Assembly (NCBI GenBank): GCA_021792615.1
Contig: JAJYUJ010000026.1
Location: 1-36,151, forward strand
Length of the DNA stretch: 36,151 nucleotides
Source of the DNA: a bacterium
GTDB taxonomy: Bacteria > JAMCPX01
Reading direction: 5' to 3'
Below the pieces are notes generated by a model. The model did not search any database. It saw only the letters and a list, made by a program, of their open reading frames with translations, and had not been told where the DNA came from. Both the position numbers and the translations under genes were made by a program. Positions 7,134 through 15,848 of the stretch are shown here, piece by piece (position 1 is the stretch's first letter; every line of letters begins with the position of its first letter).

Positions 7134-8242
7134 CGTATAAATTCATTCCTCCCTATATAAGAGACATTACGCCCTACCCCCCCGGCAAACCGATTGAAGA
7201 GGTAGAGAGAGAACTCGGCATCAAAAATTCGGTCAAAATAGCATCGAACGAGAACCCGCTGGGTACGTCTCCCCGTGCCATTCAGGCCATTCGGAAGGCA
7301 CTGAAAAGCCTGAACCGCTATCCGGACGGAAGTGCATTTTATCTGAAAAACAAATTGTCCGCACTGCATAAGGTATCGCCGGGATCCCTGGTCATTGGGA
7401 ACGGATCAAACGAGCTTATCGAACTTATCATACGGACGTTCATTCAACCGGGCGATGAGGCCATCATATCCGATCCGAGCTTTCTCATCTATTCTATCAC
7501 GGTGAAGGCGTCCGGCGGCAAATCCGCAATTATCAGGCTCAGACACGATTATAGCTACGATGTTACGGGAATAATAAAGGCAATCGGCAAACGGACACGG
7601 CTCATTTTCATTTCAAACCCGAACAACCCGACGGGTACGATCCTGTCCAAAAAAGACTATGCATGGCTTCTCCAGAGAGTACCCGAACATGTTGTCGTTG
7701 TAGACGATGCTGCGTACCGGGAATTTGTCCAATCCAGAGATTATCCGGACGGTATCGATTACCTGAAGGATAAAGCCGTAAACCTTATCGTCCTGCGCAC
7801 GTTCTCAAAACTGTACGGCCTTGCGGGACTCAGGATAGGATACGGCGTTACAACCGAGGAACTGGCAGGCTACCTTGACCGCGTGCGCCAGCCGTTCAAT
7901 GTCAACACTCTCGCACAAACAGCGGCAATCGCAGCTCTCGAAGACAAAGCATTCGTAAAAAGAACGCTTGCAAACAACCGGGAAGGCCTGGATTATCTGT
8001 ACCGGGCGCTTGAACGTATGAACATCTCGTTCCTGCCGACACAGGCGAATTTTTTCCTCGTACGTGTCTCTCCGTTCATGTCCGCCAAACAGGCATTCGA
8101 ATCCCTGTTGCACAAAGGCGTCATCGTCAGGGACATGACGAGTTACGGACTTGGAGATTATATACGCATAAACGTAGGCACACCGTCCGAGAACAGGAAA
8201 TTTATCAAGGAGTTCAGTGAAATTCTGAAAACCAGGCTATGA
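7130..8242 (+). CDS. hisC: HisC-family aminotransferase, probably acting on aromatic substrates
   Basis: This 370-residue, class I/II, PLP-dependent aminotransferase is of the histidinol-phosphate type. Visible motifs are SNENPLG (39-45), NPNNPTG (163-169), the Asp of VVDDAAY (192) and the PLP lysine in TFSKLYGLAGLR (K227). It sits between pheA and tyrA with ATGA overlaps on both sides and no other his gene nearby. I infer that it transaminates phenylpyruvate, hydroxyphenylpyruvate or prephenate, as some HisC proteins do; histidinol-phosphate activity may be retained. Substrate cannot be settled from sequence. Confidence 0.92.
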   Translation: MTYKFIPPYIRDITPYPPGKPIEEVERELGIKNSVKIASNENPLGTSPRAIQAIRKALKSLNRYPDGSAFYLKNKLSALHKVSPGSLVIGNGSNELIELIIRTFIQPGDEAIISDPSFLIYSITVKASGGKSAIIRLRHDYSYDVTGIIKAIGKRTRLIFISNPNNPTGTILSKKDYAWLLQRVPEHVVVVDDAAYREFVQSRDYPDGIDYLKDKAVNLIVLRTFSKLYGLAGLRIGYGVTTEELAGYLDRVRQPFNVNTLAQTAAIAALEDKAFVKRTLANNREGLDYLYRALERMNISFLPTQANFFLVRVSPFMSAKQAFESLLHKGVIVRDMTSYGLGDYIRINVGTPSENRKFIKEFSEILKTRL

Positions 8243-9111
8243 GTAAACCTTTTTATGATCAGATCGCCATAATCGGTACGGGCATGATGGGCACGTCTCT
8301 CGGTTTAGCAATTAAAAAAAACGGCCTCTGCAATAAGATTATCGGCATTGACAAAAACTTTGAAAACCTCAAGGCTGCCAAAAGTCTTTCCGCGATAGAC
8401 AGCTATACGGATTGTCTCAAAGACGGCATAGCGGATGCAGTTCTTATTATCTTTGCGATACCCATCCTTGCAACATTTGAAGTGGCCAAGCGGATCGTTT
8501 ATGCGGTGAAGAAGGATGCCCTCATTACGGATATCGGCAGCACCAAGGGTGAGGTCGTTCAGAAGATGACAGAGCTTTTTTACGGGCACAGCAATTATAT
8601 CGGCAGCCATCCTATCACCGGCACCGAGAAGTCCGGTGCCATCAATGCCATCCACGGTCTCTACGACGGGAAAAAATGCATCATCACCCCTATAGACAAA
8701 ACAGAACGGTTTGCTGTCGATGCGATCACGAAATTCTGGGAATCTACCGGAAGTGAGGTCGTCGTGATGGACCCTTATGAACATGACAGGGTTATGGCGA
8801 TGGTTTCGCACCTTCCCCACGTCGTTGCGTATGCACTCGCGGGAAGCGTCATGGAACAGCAAAAAAACGGCAATACGCTTTTCCCGTATGCCGGAGGCGG
8901 CTTAAAAGACTACACGCGCATAGCGGGCAGTGATCCCGCTATGTGGCGCGATATATTTATATCGAACGCCAAGGAGATCCTGAATGCGATCGATCAATTT
9001 TCGAGAATGATGGAACGGTTACGCCGCATGATAAAAGAAAAGGACATGAAAGGAATACACGTTTTGCTCGAAGATATAAAAGAGGTAAGGAGGCACATTG
9101 CGGACAGATGA
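8239..9111 (+). CDS. tyrA: Prephenate dehydrogenase (TyrA family)
   Basis: This 290-residue NAD(P)-dependent enzyme oxidatively decarboxylates prephenate, or arogenate, for tyrosine synthesis. The Rossmann motif GTGMMG is at 13-18. STKG (101-104), the SHPITG block with H124, and SHLPH (190-194) are TyrA hallmarks. There is no chorismate mutase or ACT extension, so this is the short monofunctional form. It starts 4 bp inside hisC and ends 4 bp inside aroA, so it is part of the same mRNA. Confidence 0.95.
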   Translation: MSKPFYDQIAIIGTGMMGTSLGLAIKKNGLCNKIIGIDKNFENLKAAKSLSAIDSYTDCLKDGIADAVLIIFAIPILATFEVAKRIVYAVKKDALITDIGSTKGEVVQKMTELFYGHSNYIGSHPITGTEKSGAINAIHGLYDGKKCIITPIDKTERFAVDAITKFWESTGSEVVVMDPYEHDRVMAMVSHLPHVVAYALAGSVMEQQKNGNTLFPYAGGGLKDYTRIAGSDPAMWRDIFISNAKEILNAIDQFSRMMERLRRMIKEKDMKGIHVLLEDIKEVRRHIADR

Positions 9112-10406
9112 ACAACGGGGATAAAATATCTTTTGCACCGGTCGAACGGCTTGAAGGATCGATAACCGTCCCCGGGGACAAATCCATATCTCACCGGGCA
9201 TTATTTGTTTCGGCTGTTGCTTCGGGCATAAGCAGAATTGACGATATCTTGATCGCCGACGATACGATGAGCACCGCACAATGCCTGCGCGCACTCGGCA
9301 CCGATATCGAAATAAAAGATAAAACAGCGGTGATAGCCGGAAAAGGTATCCAGGGATTCAAAGAGCCTTCCCAGATTCTCGACGCAGGGAACTCGGGCAC
9401 CACGGCAAGGCTGATACTCGGTCTTTTAAGCACCCAGAACTTTTTCTCGGTCCTGACAGGGGATAATTCGTTGAGGACAAGACCGATGAAAAGGATAACC
9501 ATCCCCCTTGCGGCAATGGGAGCATCGGTCGACGGCAGGGACCATGCGAACTATCTTCCCCTCTCGGTACGCGGTAACAGGTTAAAGGGCATCGATTATG
9601 CCATGCCGACAGCCTCGGCACAGGTCAAGACGGGCATTCTCCTGGCATCACTGGGCGCTAAGGGTGTCATGACGGTACGGGAGCCCTTCCCCACGCGTGA
9701 CCATACGGAACGCATGTTCAAGGCGAGCGGTGTCGACGTAACGATTTCCGATAAGACCATACAGCTCGCGTGCTCGCAAAAGCCATTACCGCTCAACATA
9801 AGGGTGCCCGGGGATTTTTCTTCCGCCGCATTTTTTATGGGTGCCGGGATTATAGCAAGGCGCTCCGACATACTCATTACCCATGTGGGTATAAACCCGG
9901 GGAGAACGGGCTTTATCGATATATTAAAAAAGATGGGTGCTTCACTGGAGGTTACCAACACGCGGTTTGAAGCGGGAGAGCCTGTTGCAGACATACGGGT
10001 CAGGCAATCAGAACTCCGGGGAACCGTCATCGACGACAAGGAACTGATAGTCAGGTCGATCGATGAACTACCGCTGCTTGCCGTGCTTGCGGCGTATGCC
10101 AGGGGACAGACCGTGATAAAGAACGCGGCAGAACTCAGGGTAAAGGAATCAGACCGTATTAAAGCAGTCGTGGACGGTCTGCTGCATATAGGAATAAAAG
10201 CGCGGGAATTCCCGGACGGTCTCAGCGTCGAAGGAGGAACCGTAAAAGGCGGTTTTGTGTCAAGCTATGGCGATCACCGGATTGCAATGGCTTTTGCGGT
10301 TGCCTCGGTATCCAGTGAAAAAGAAATTTCTATAGATAATTTCGACGCCGTAAGTATTTCTTTCCCCGAATTCATTACCATATTCAACACCCTGAGGCCC
10401 GCATGA
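9108..10406 (+). CDS. aroA: 3-phosphoshikimate 1-carboxyvinyltransferase (EPSP synthase)
   Basis: This enzyme joins shikimate-3-phosphate and phosphoenolpyruvate in the shikimate pathway. The frame is open back to 8943, but the start is set at ATG 9108, which overlaps the tyrA stop (ATGA) and gives a normal 432-residue protein. PGDKSISHRAL (22-32) carries the Lys, Ser and Arg substrate ligands. LDAGNSGTTARL (91-102) is the PEP-binding loop, RTRPM follows, and GDHRIAMAFA lies near the C-terminus. All expected motifs are intact. It overlaps cmk-ispH by 4 bp. Confidence 0.96.
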   Translation: MNNGDKISFAPVERLEGSITVPGDKSISHRALFVSAVASGISRIDDILIADDTMSTAQCLRALGTDIEIKDKTAVIAGKGIQGFKEPSQILDAGNSGTTARLILGLLSTQNFFSVLTGDNSLRTRPMKRITIPLAAMGASVDGRDHANYLPLSVRGNRLKGIDYAMPTASAQVKTGILLASLGAKGVMTVREPFPTRDHTERMFKASGVDVTISDKTIQLACSQKPLPLNIRVPGDFSSAAFFMGAGIIARRSDILITHVGINPGRTGFIDILKKMGASLEVTNTRFEAGEPVADIRVRQSELRGTVIDDKELIVRSIDELPLLAVLAAYARGQTVIKNAAELRVKESDRIKAVVDGLLHIGIKAREFPDGLSVEGGTVKGGFVSSYGDHRIAMAFAVASVSSEKEISIDNFDAVSISFPEFITIFNTLRPA

Positions 10407-11947
10407 AAAAACATACCATCATAGCCATTGACGGCCCATCGGGCAGCGGCAAGAGTACCGCGGCAGCGGGACTGGCACAGGGAATGGGGTACGACTATAT
10501 CAATAGCGGCAGTATCTACAGGGCCATTGCCCTCAAATCGATACAGAACCATGTTCCCGCCAGCGAAGCACACGCCCTTATGGAAATTGCACGGAACACC
10601 GTCATTGAAATAGCAAAGAAAAATGGCACTTGGTCTCTTATCATGGACAACAAGGATGTTTCTCAAGAACTGAAAAATACAGACGTCGCCCAGGCAGCGT
10701 CGCAGATATCGGTTTTCCCGGAGATCAGGGATACCGTGAACTCCCTTATTCACGGCATGATACGCGGCAATACCGTGGTCGAAGGCAGGGACATCGGAAC
10801 GGTCGTTTTCCCGTCTGCCGAAATAAAATTTTTTATAACGGCATCTCCGGAGATCAGGGCAATGAGGAGGTATGAAGAACTGAAAGCGACTCCCCAGGCC
10901 ATGCCCTATGAACAACTGCTGAAAGAAATAGAGATGCGCGATCTCCGGGACAGCCACAGGGTCATAGCACCCTTAAAACCCGCTGACGACGCAATCCTCG
11001 TAGACACAACAACCATGGAACTCAATACGGTCATTGCTTCTTTATACAATGAAACAAAAATACGGTTGTCCCAGAAATATATCGATACCGTCAATGGCGT
11101 CAGATTCTACACCACGGTTTCTGCCGGATTTTGCTTCGGTGTAAAGAGAGCAATCGATATAGCAATCAAAACAAGCAAACGGCACAACGATATTTACACG
11201 CTGGGCCCCCTTATCCATAACCCTCAGGAGGTCAAACGGCTCGAGGAAATAGGCATAAAGCCCGTTGAGGACATCGGGAAAATAGCATCCGGAACGCTCG
11301 TTTACCGCTCTCATGGAGTTACCACGGAAGAAGCGAAAAATGCAGGGGAAAAAGGGCTCAATATCATAGATGCGACCTGCCCGTTCGTCACCAGATCCCA
11401 GCGATTGGTCAGAGTTCTCGCGAAAAAAGGCTTTCATGTGGTTATCGTCGGCGATGTGAAACATCCCGAGGTAAAGAGCCTCTTGAGCTACGCATTGCCG
11501 CACCAGGTGACCGTTGTAAAAAGCCAGGATGAGCTTCCCCCGCTCTGGAACACCAAAAAACTAGCCGTACTGGCCCAGACCACGCAATCCATGGAGAATT
11601 TTAAAAAAATTATCTCTGTTCTTCTTGACAGTGTCTATGAGCTTGCCATTTATAATACAATATGTGATGCTACAAAGATACGGCAGGACGAATCTGCCAC
11701 GCTCGCAAAAATGGTCGATGTTATGTTCGTCATAGGCGGTTTTAACAGTTCCAATACGAATAAACTTGCAAATATATGTAAAGCGATCAATCCTCATACA
11801 TACCACGTAGAACATGAAGACCAAATAAAACAGGAAATGTTGATCGGTGCAAAAAAGGTTGGTATTACAGCAGGAGCCTCAACACCGATATGGTTGATAA
11901 AAGACGTGCTCAAAAAATTGAAAGAGATGAGTAAAGGTTTGCGATAG
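10403..11947 (+). CDS. cmk-ispH: Fused cytidylate kinase (Cmk) and HMBPP reductase (IspH)
   Basis: One uninterrupted 514-residue frame encodes two enzymes. Residues 1-225 are cytidylate kinase, which phosphorylates CMP/dCMP: Walker A GPSGSGKS (11-18), GRDIGTVVFP (128-137) and the Arg-rich RDLRDSHR lid (179-186). Residues 234-514 are IspH, the last enzyme of the MEP isoprenoid pathway. Its three [4Fe-4S] cysteines are C244, C326 and C421. Its substrate histidines are H272, H304 and H354, with E356 the likely proton donor. The linker is short and there is no internal stop. In many relatives cmk, ispH and rpsA are separate neighbours, so fusion of the first two is the notable feature. Both halves look active. 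Confidence 0.95.
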   Translation: MKKHTIIAIDGPSGSGKSTAAAGLAQGMGYDYINSGSIYRAIALKSIQNHVPASEAHALMEIARNTVIEIAKKNGTWSLIMDNKDVSQELKNTDVAQAASQISVFPEIRDTVNSLIHGMIRGNTVVEGRDIGTVVFPSAEIKFFITASPEIRAMRRYEELKATPQAMPYEQLLKEIEMRDLRDSHRVIAPLKPADDAILVDTTTMELNTVIASLYNETKIRLSQKYIDTVNGVRFYTTVSAGFCFGVKRAIDIAIKTSKRHNDIYTLGPLIHNPQEVKRLEEIGIKPVEDIGKIASGTLVYRSHGVTTEEAKNAGEKGLNIIDATCPFVTRSQRLVRVLAKKGFHVVIVGDVKHPEVKSLLSYALPHQVTVVKSQDELPPLWNTKKLAVLAQTTQSMENFKKIISVLLDSVYELAIYNTICDATKIRQDESATLAKMVDVMFVIGGFNSSNTNKLANICKAINPHTYHVEHEDQIKQEMLIGAKKVGITAGASTPIWLIKDVLKKLKEMSKGLR

Positions 11948-11964
11948 CTGTAAAGATAGACAAT

Positions 11965-11995
11965 TTGATTATTATTTTTTAAGGTATACTATAAA
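11965..11995 (+). promoter_or_regulatory. Weak candidate internal promoter for rpsA
   Basis: The 68-bp gap before rpsA is AT-rich. It contains TTGATT (11965-11970) with TATACT at 11985-11990 (spacer 14) or TATAAA at 11990-11995 (spacer 19). Neither spacing is ideal. This is one of the few gaps in the operon, so an extra promoter for a ribosomal protein is plausible. Confidence 0.3.
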
Positions 11996-12015
11996 AATCA
12001 GGAGGATAAATATAC

Positions 12016-13716
12016 ATGGTGGTCAGTAATGGGCAAGAAAATCAAAACACGGCAGAGTTCAGAGAGCTCATGCGGGAAAGTGTAAAAACTTTCAAAATCG
12101 GAGACATCGTTAAGGGCAAAATAATAGAAATCAGAAATGACGGCGCCACAGTAGACATAGGTTACAAGGCCGACGGCTTCATACCGGTAAACGAAATAGT
12201 CGATTCAAAGGGTAAACTGAAGGTCAAAGTGGGCGATGACATAGAAGTACTCCTCCAGAATGCAGACAGCAAAAACAATGTTGTCCAATTATCCAGGCAA
12301 AAAGTAGAAAGGATACGGGCATTTGAAAACGTTGCAAAGGCGCTGGCGAACTCGACTCCTCTCCATGGTGAAGTGGTTTCCAAAACAAAGGGCGGCCTGA
12401 TGGTCGATATCGGCGTTCAGGCTTTCATGCCATGGTCCCAGATAGACATTAAACCGGTAAAATCGCTGGATAGCTATATCGGCAGGCATATTAAGGCCCT
12501 TGTTATCAATTATGAAGAAAAGAGTGAGAACATAATACTTTCGAGAAAACAGCTCCTCGAGCGTGAAAAGGAAATTCAGGAGAAGAGACGGGGCGAGCTG
12601 CTCAAGGAAGGCAATGCGATAGAAGGGATCGTAAGGACCATAACAGATTACGGTGCTTTTGTCGGTGTGGAAGGGATAGACGGATTATTGCACATATCCG
12701 ATATGACGTGGGGGAGGATAAAACATCCTTCCGAGATACTTCATACGGGCATGAAATTGAAGCTGAAGATATTAAAATATGACCCCGAATCGGGCAAGCT
12801 TTCACTCGGCCTGAAACAACTTGAGGAGGATCCGTGGCTCAAGGCACGGGAAGAATTTAAAGAAGGCAGCAAGGTAAGGGGCAATGTCGTCAATATAACC
12901 GACTTCGGTGTTTTTGTAGAACTGAAGCCGGGTGTGGACGGGCTTATACATAAAACTGACCTCTCGTGGGACAGAAGACTGAAGCATCCGAATAAATATC
13001 TCACCCTTGACAGCGTTATTGACGCAATCATTTTGAGCGTGGATATCGACGCAAAGAAGATAGCGCTCGGTTACAAACAGCTCTTAAAGAACCCATGGGA
13101 AGAGATTGCGGAACAATATTCAACAGGCACCAGGGTAAGCGGGACAATAACAAGCATCACGGACTTCGGTTTATTCGTTGAAGTCGAGCAAGGTGTAGAA
13201 GGGCTGGTGCACATCGATGATGTCGCATGGAGCAAAAAGGTCAAGAATCCTTTGTCCTCCTATAAAAAGAGTGAAAAACTCGAAGCAATTGTGCTCAGTG
13301 TAGACAAGAACAATCAAAAGCTATCTCTCGGGATAAAACAGTTAACACCCGACCCATGGCGTAACATTTCAAAACGTTATAAGAAAGGCGATGTTGTAAA
13401 AGGCACGATAACAGGCAATGTAGATTTTGGCGTGTTTGTAGAGGTTGAAGATGGAGTAGAGGGACTGGTACATATTTCGGAGATAGAGAACAAAACGGAC
13501 ATGGAGCAAGAGGTACCGCCCGAAACTTACAATGTAGGGAACGAGATAGAGTGCGCTGTTCTCAATGTTGATGAAATGAACAGGAAGCTATCCCTCGGTT
13601 TAAAAATACTCCACAAGCAGAAAGAGAAAATGGTCATAAAGGAATACCTCAAGACAAACGAAGAAAGCGTATCGAACATCGGTGAACTGCTGAAATTAAA
13701 AAGTAATGGGAAATGA
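12016..13716 (+). CDS. rpsA: 30S ribosomal protein S1
   Basis: This 566-residue protein has six S1 (OB-fold) RNA-binding domains, at roughly 25-92, 108-175, 195-263, 281-350, 367-437 and 454-526. Each shows the GxVxxIxDFGxFVE-type strand followed by GLxHxSD-type and LSLGxK-type motifs. The first two are more divergent, as in ribosome-bound S1 proteins; the later four should bind mRNA for translation initiation. Six domains is the full proteobacterial form. CAGGAGG lies about 9 nt before the ATG. It sits between cmk-ispH and sppA. Confidence 0.97.
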   Translation: MVVSNGQENQNTAEFRELMRESVKTFKIGDIVKGKIIEIRNDGATVDIGYKADGFIPVNEIVDSKGKLKVKVGDDIEVLLQNADSKNNVVQLSRQKVERIRAFENVAKALANSTPLHGEVVSKTKGGLMVDIGVQAFMPWSQIDIKPVKSLDSYIGRHIKALVINYEEKSENIILSRKQLLEREKEIQEKRRGELLKEGNAIEGIVRTITDYGAFVGVEGIDGLLHISDMTWGRIKHPSEILHTGMKLKLKILKYDPESGKLSLGLKQLEEDPWLKAREEFKEGSKVRGNVVNITDFGVFVELKPGVDGLIHKTDLSWDRRLKHPNKYLTLDSVIDAIILSVDIDAKKIALGYKQLLKNPWEEIAEQYSTGTRVSGTITSITDFGLFVEVEQGVEGLVHIDDVAWSKKVKNPLSSYKKSEKLEAIVLSVDKNNQKLSLGIKQLTPDPWRNISKRYKKGDVVKGTITGNVDFGVFVEVEDGVEGLVHISEIENKTDMEQEVPPETYNVGNEIECAVLNVDEMNRKLSLGLKILHKQKEKMVIKEYLKTNEESVSNIGELLKLKSNGK

Positions 13717-13725
13717 GAGATATTT

Positions 13726-14634
13726 ATGGATAAAAAAACATCTAACATTCTTGCCGTAACACTTCTCCTCGTTGTCGTACTTTCCTTCCTTGCTTCGTTG
13801 TTTTTCAAAGTACATACGGGCAGGCTGTCGTCCATCTCTCCGGATTCGATTTTTCAGTCTTCAAACAGGATAGGCGTTGTTGATATCAAGGGGGTTATAG
13901 CAGAGCCCCGGCCGGTAATACGCGAGCTCGACGAATTCTCCAGGAACAACAACATAAGAGCCATAATCGTCCGCATCGATTCACCGGGTGGTGGTGTTGC
14001 CGCAGCTCAGGAAATATACGATACGCTGGTACGGATCAGAAAAAAGAAGATCGTTGTTGTTTCCATGGGAACGGTAGCGGCGTCCGGAGGCTATTATATA
14101 GCATGCGGCGCAGACAAAATAGTGGCAGAACCGGGGACTATTACGGGCAGTATCGGTGTCATCATGGAATTTTTCGATGTCGGCGATCTCTTAAAATGGG
14201 CAAAGGTAAAAAGCGAAGTTGTGAAGAGTGGAAAATTCAAGGATATAGGATCTCCGTTCAGGGCAATGAAACCCGACGAAAAAGCATATCTTCAGTCCGT
14301 TATAGACGATGTATTACTCCAGTTCAAAACCGTCGTCTCCGAAAACAGGCATATACCGATGAACAAGGTAACTGCAATAGCAGACGGCAGAATATTTGCA
14401 GGGGATCAGGCACTGAAATTGGGGCTTGTCGATAAACTCGGCGGTCTGCATACAGCAAAAGAGCTTGCAGCAAAACTGAGCGGCATCAAAGGAGAACCAA
14501 AACTTGTTTATCCTTCACCTCCAAGAAAAGATTTTTACAGCCTGCTGGCAAATAGTATTGCAAATGTGGTTGAAGAGAGACTGTTCGACAATAACCTCTT
14601 CAAGCTGAGTTATATATTAAATATGCCGAAGTAG
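13726..14634 (+). CDS. sppA: Signal peptide peptidase SppA, short form
   Basis: This 302-residue inner-membrane serine protease digests released signal peptides. One N-terminal transmembrane anchor (residues 9-27) leaves the catalytic domain in the periplasm. The nucleophile is Ser120 in TVAASGGYY and the general base Lys is K172 in SGKFKDIGSP, the expected Ser/Lys dyad. RIDSPGGG (83-90) is also conserved. It is the single-domain, Bacillus-like length rather than the 600-residue E. coli form. It follows rpsA by 9 bp. Confidence 0.95.
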   Translation: MDKKTSNILAVTLLLVVVLSFLASLFFKVHTGRLSSISPDSIFQSSNRIGVVDIKGVIAEPRPVIRELDEFSRNNNIRAIIVRIDSPGGGVAAAQEIYDTLVRIRKKKIVVVSMGTVAASGGYYIACGADKIVAEPGTITGSIGVIMEFFDVGDLLKWAKVKSEVVKSGKFKDIGSPFRAMKPDEKAYLQSVIDDVLLQFKTVVSENRHIPMNKVTAIADGRIFAGDQALKLGLVDKLGGLHTAKELAAKLSGIKGEPKLVYPSPPRKDFYSLLANSIANVVEERLFDNNLFKLSYILNMPK

Positions 14635-14645
14635 GGGGCTTAAGC

Positions 14646-14939
14646 ATGAAAAAAAGTGAACTGATTGAAAGACTTGCAGAAAAATTCCCGCATATAGCAA
14701 AGGCCGACGTAGAAAAGATAGTAAATAGTATGGTAGAAAGGATCATCGAGGCCTTGAGAAAAGACGATAGAATAGAGATTAGAGGTTTTGGAAGCCTGTT
14801 TGTCAAGTCAAGAAAAGGAAGGGAAGCACGAAATCCAAAAACGGGAGTACGTCTTACAATCGAACCAAAACATGTTCCTTTTTTCAAAGCAGGAAAAGAA
14901 TTAAAAGAACTCGTCAATAAAAACACACAGGGAAAATGA
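14646..14939 (+). CDS. ihfB: Integration host factor beta-like HU/IHF protein
   Basis: This 97-residue DNA-bending protein is of the HU/IHF family. The N-terminal MKKSELIERLAEKFPHI and the arm motif RNPKTG (62-67, with the intercalating Pro64) place it near IHF-beta. The rpsA-ihfB neighbourhood, also seen in E. coli, supports that subunit assignment. An alpha partner is not in the window, so a homodimeric HU-like role remains possible. Its stop overlaps the HIT gene start (ATGA). Confidence 0.9.
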   Translation: MKKSELIERLAEKFPHIAKADVEKIVNSMVERIIEALRKDDRIEIRGFGSLFVKSRKGREARNPKTGVRLTIEPKHVPFFKAGKELKELVNKNTQGK

Positions 14940-15439
14940 ACAGACTGTGGGCTCCATGGCGCTTGAAATACATTCTAGAGGACAACATTCAGGGGAAAGA
15001 CAAGGTGTGCATTTTCTGCTTCTATCCATCGGCGAAACAACCGGACGATAAAGAGAATCTGGTGCTGTACAGGGGGAAATTATCTTTTATCATGATGAAC
15101 CGGTATCCATATAATACAGGACACATCATGATAGCACCGTACCGTCATACCTCAACGTTTCAAGATCTGTCAAAAGAGGAGCTCGAAGATATTTCACTCC
15201 TTATGAAATCCGGCATACATGCACTGAATGATGCTTTTTCACCCGAAGGCCTCAATATAGGTATAAACCAGGGTAAGATTGCGGGAGCAGGCTACGAAGA
15301 ACATATACACGTACATATAGTGCCAAGGTGGAACGGGGACACGAATTTTATGCCGGTTGTAGGCGATACAAAGGTACTCCCGGAATCTCTGACCGATACG
15401 TATGACCGTATAAAGGAAAAATTACATGAAGCTTATTAA
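14936..15439 (+). CDS. HIT-family nucleotide hydrolase/phosphorylase
   Basis: This 167-residue protein of the histidine-triad superfamily probably cleaves dinucleoside polyphosphates or adenylated compounds. The catalytic triad is H123-x-H125-x-H127 (EEHIHVHIVPRW). N-terminal CIFC (25-28) may be half of a zinc site. The opening MNRLWAPWRLKYI is typical of the AP4A-phosphorylase-like subgroup. It is coupled to ihfB by a 4-bp overlap and overlaps the next gene by 14 bp. The precise substrate is not predictable. Confidence 0.92.
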   Translation: MNRLWAPWRLKYILEDNIQGKDKVCIFCFYPSAKQPDDKENLVLYRGKLSFIMMNRYPYNTGHIMIAPYRHTSTFQDLSKEELEDISLLMKSGIHALNDAFSPEGLNIGINQGKIAGAGYEEHIHVHIVPRWNGDTNFMPVVGDTKVLPESLTDTYDRIKEKLHEAY

Positions 15440-15788
15440 ACAAACGATAACCGTACTTTTTATTCTACTGCTGTTTTTGATACTCTATGAAAACTACGAT
15501 AATCTCCAGCATGCATTCTCATTCAAACTGAATTTATATTTTATCGGATGGTACACTTCGAAAATACCCGTATGGCTGATTATTCTTATAGCCTTTGCAT
15601 GCGGCTATGCCATTGCATACATAACCGGGTTCCTTCAAAGGTTATCCTACAAAAAGAAAATAAAGCAGATCGAGCAGAAGCTTCGGACTGTTGATACTGC
15701 GGTATCTCCGGCAAAAGAAGAGGAAAAAACGGTAAGAATGGACGATCCGTCGCAGACAGACGGCATCACCAAGGATACGCACCATTAA
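15426..15788 (+). CDS. LapA-domain (DUF1049) inner-membrane protein
   Basis: This 120-residue protein has two transmembrane segments (about 6-22 and 41-65), then a basic, coiled-coil-prone tail (RLSYKKKIKQIEQKLR). The layout matches lipopolysaccharide assembly protein A domain proteins, which in enterobacteria work with LapB to control LPS synthesis. No lapB lies next to it, so a role in LPS control is only suggested by family. It starts inside the end of the HIT gene and is probably the last gene of the long operon. Confidence 0.8.
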   Translation: MKLIKQTITVLFILLLFLILYENYDNLQHAFSFKLNLYFIGWYTSKIPVWLIILIAFACGYAIAYITGFLQRLSYKKKIKQIEQKLRTVDTAVSPAKEEEKTVRMDDPSQTDGITKDTHH

Positions 15789-15848
15789 CGATCTTCCGCA
15801 GGAAATTCCCGCTGAATCGGCTCTTGCCCTGTATCAGGGGAAAGATGT

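Noticed and set aside
8943-9107. N-terminal extension of aroA
   Set aside because: It overlaps tyrA out of frame and has no family likeness; ATG 9108 overlaps the tyrA stop and gives the normal length.
10274-10957. 227-residue frame opposite aroA and cmk
   Set aside because: No recognisable motif, covers two well-supported genes, and has an odd composition.
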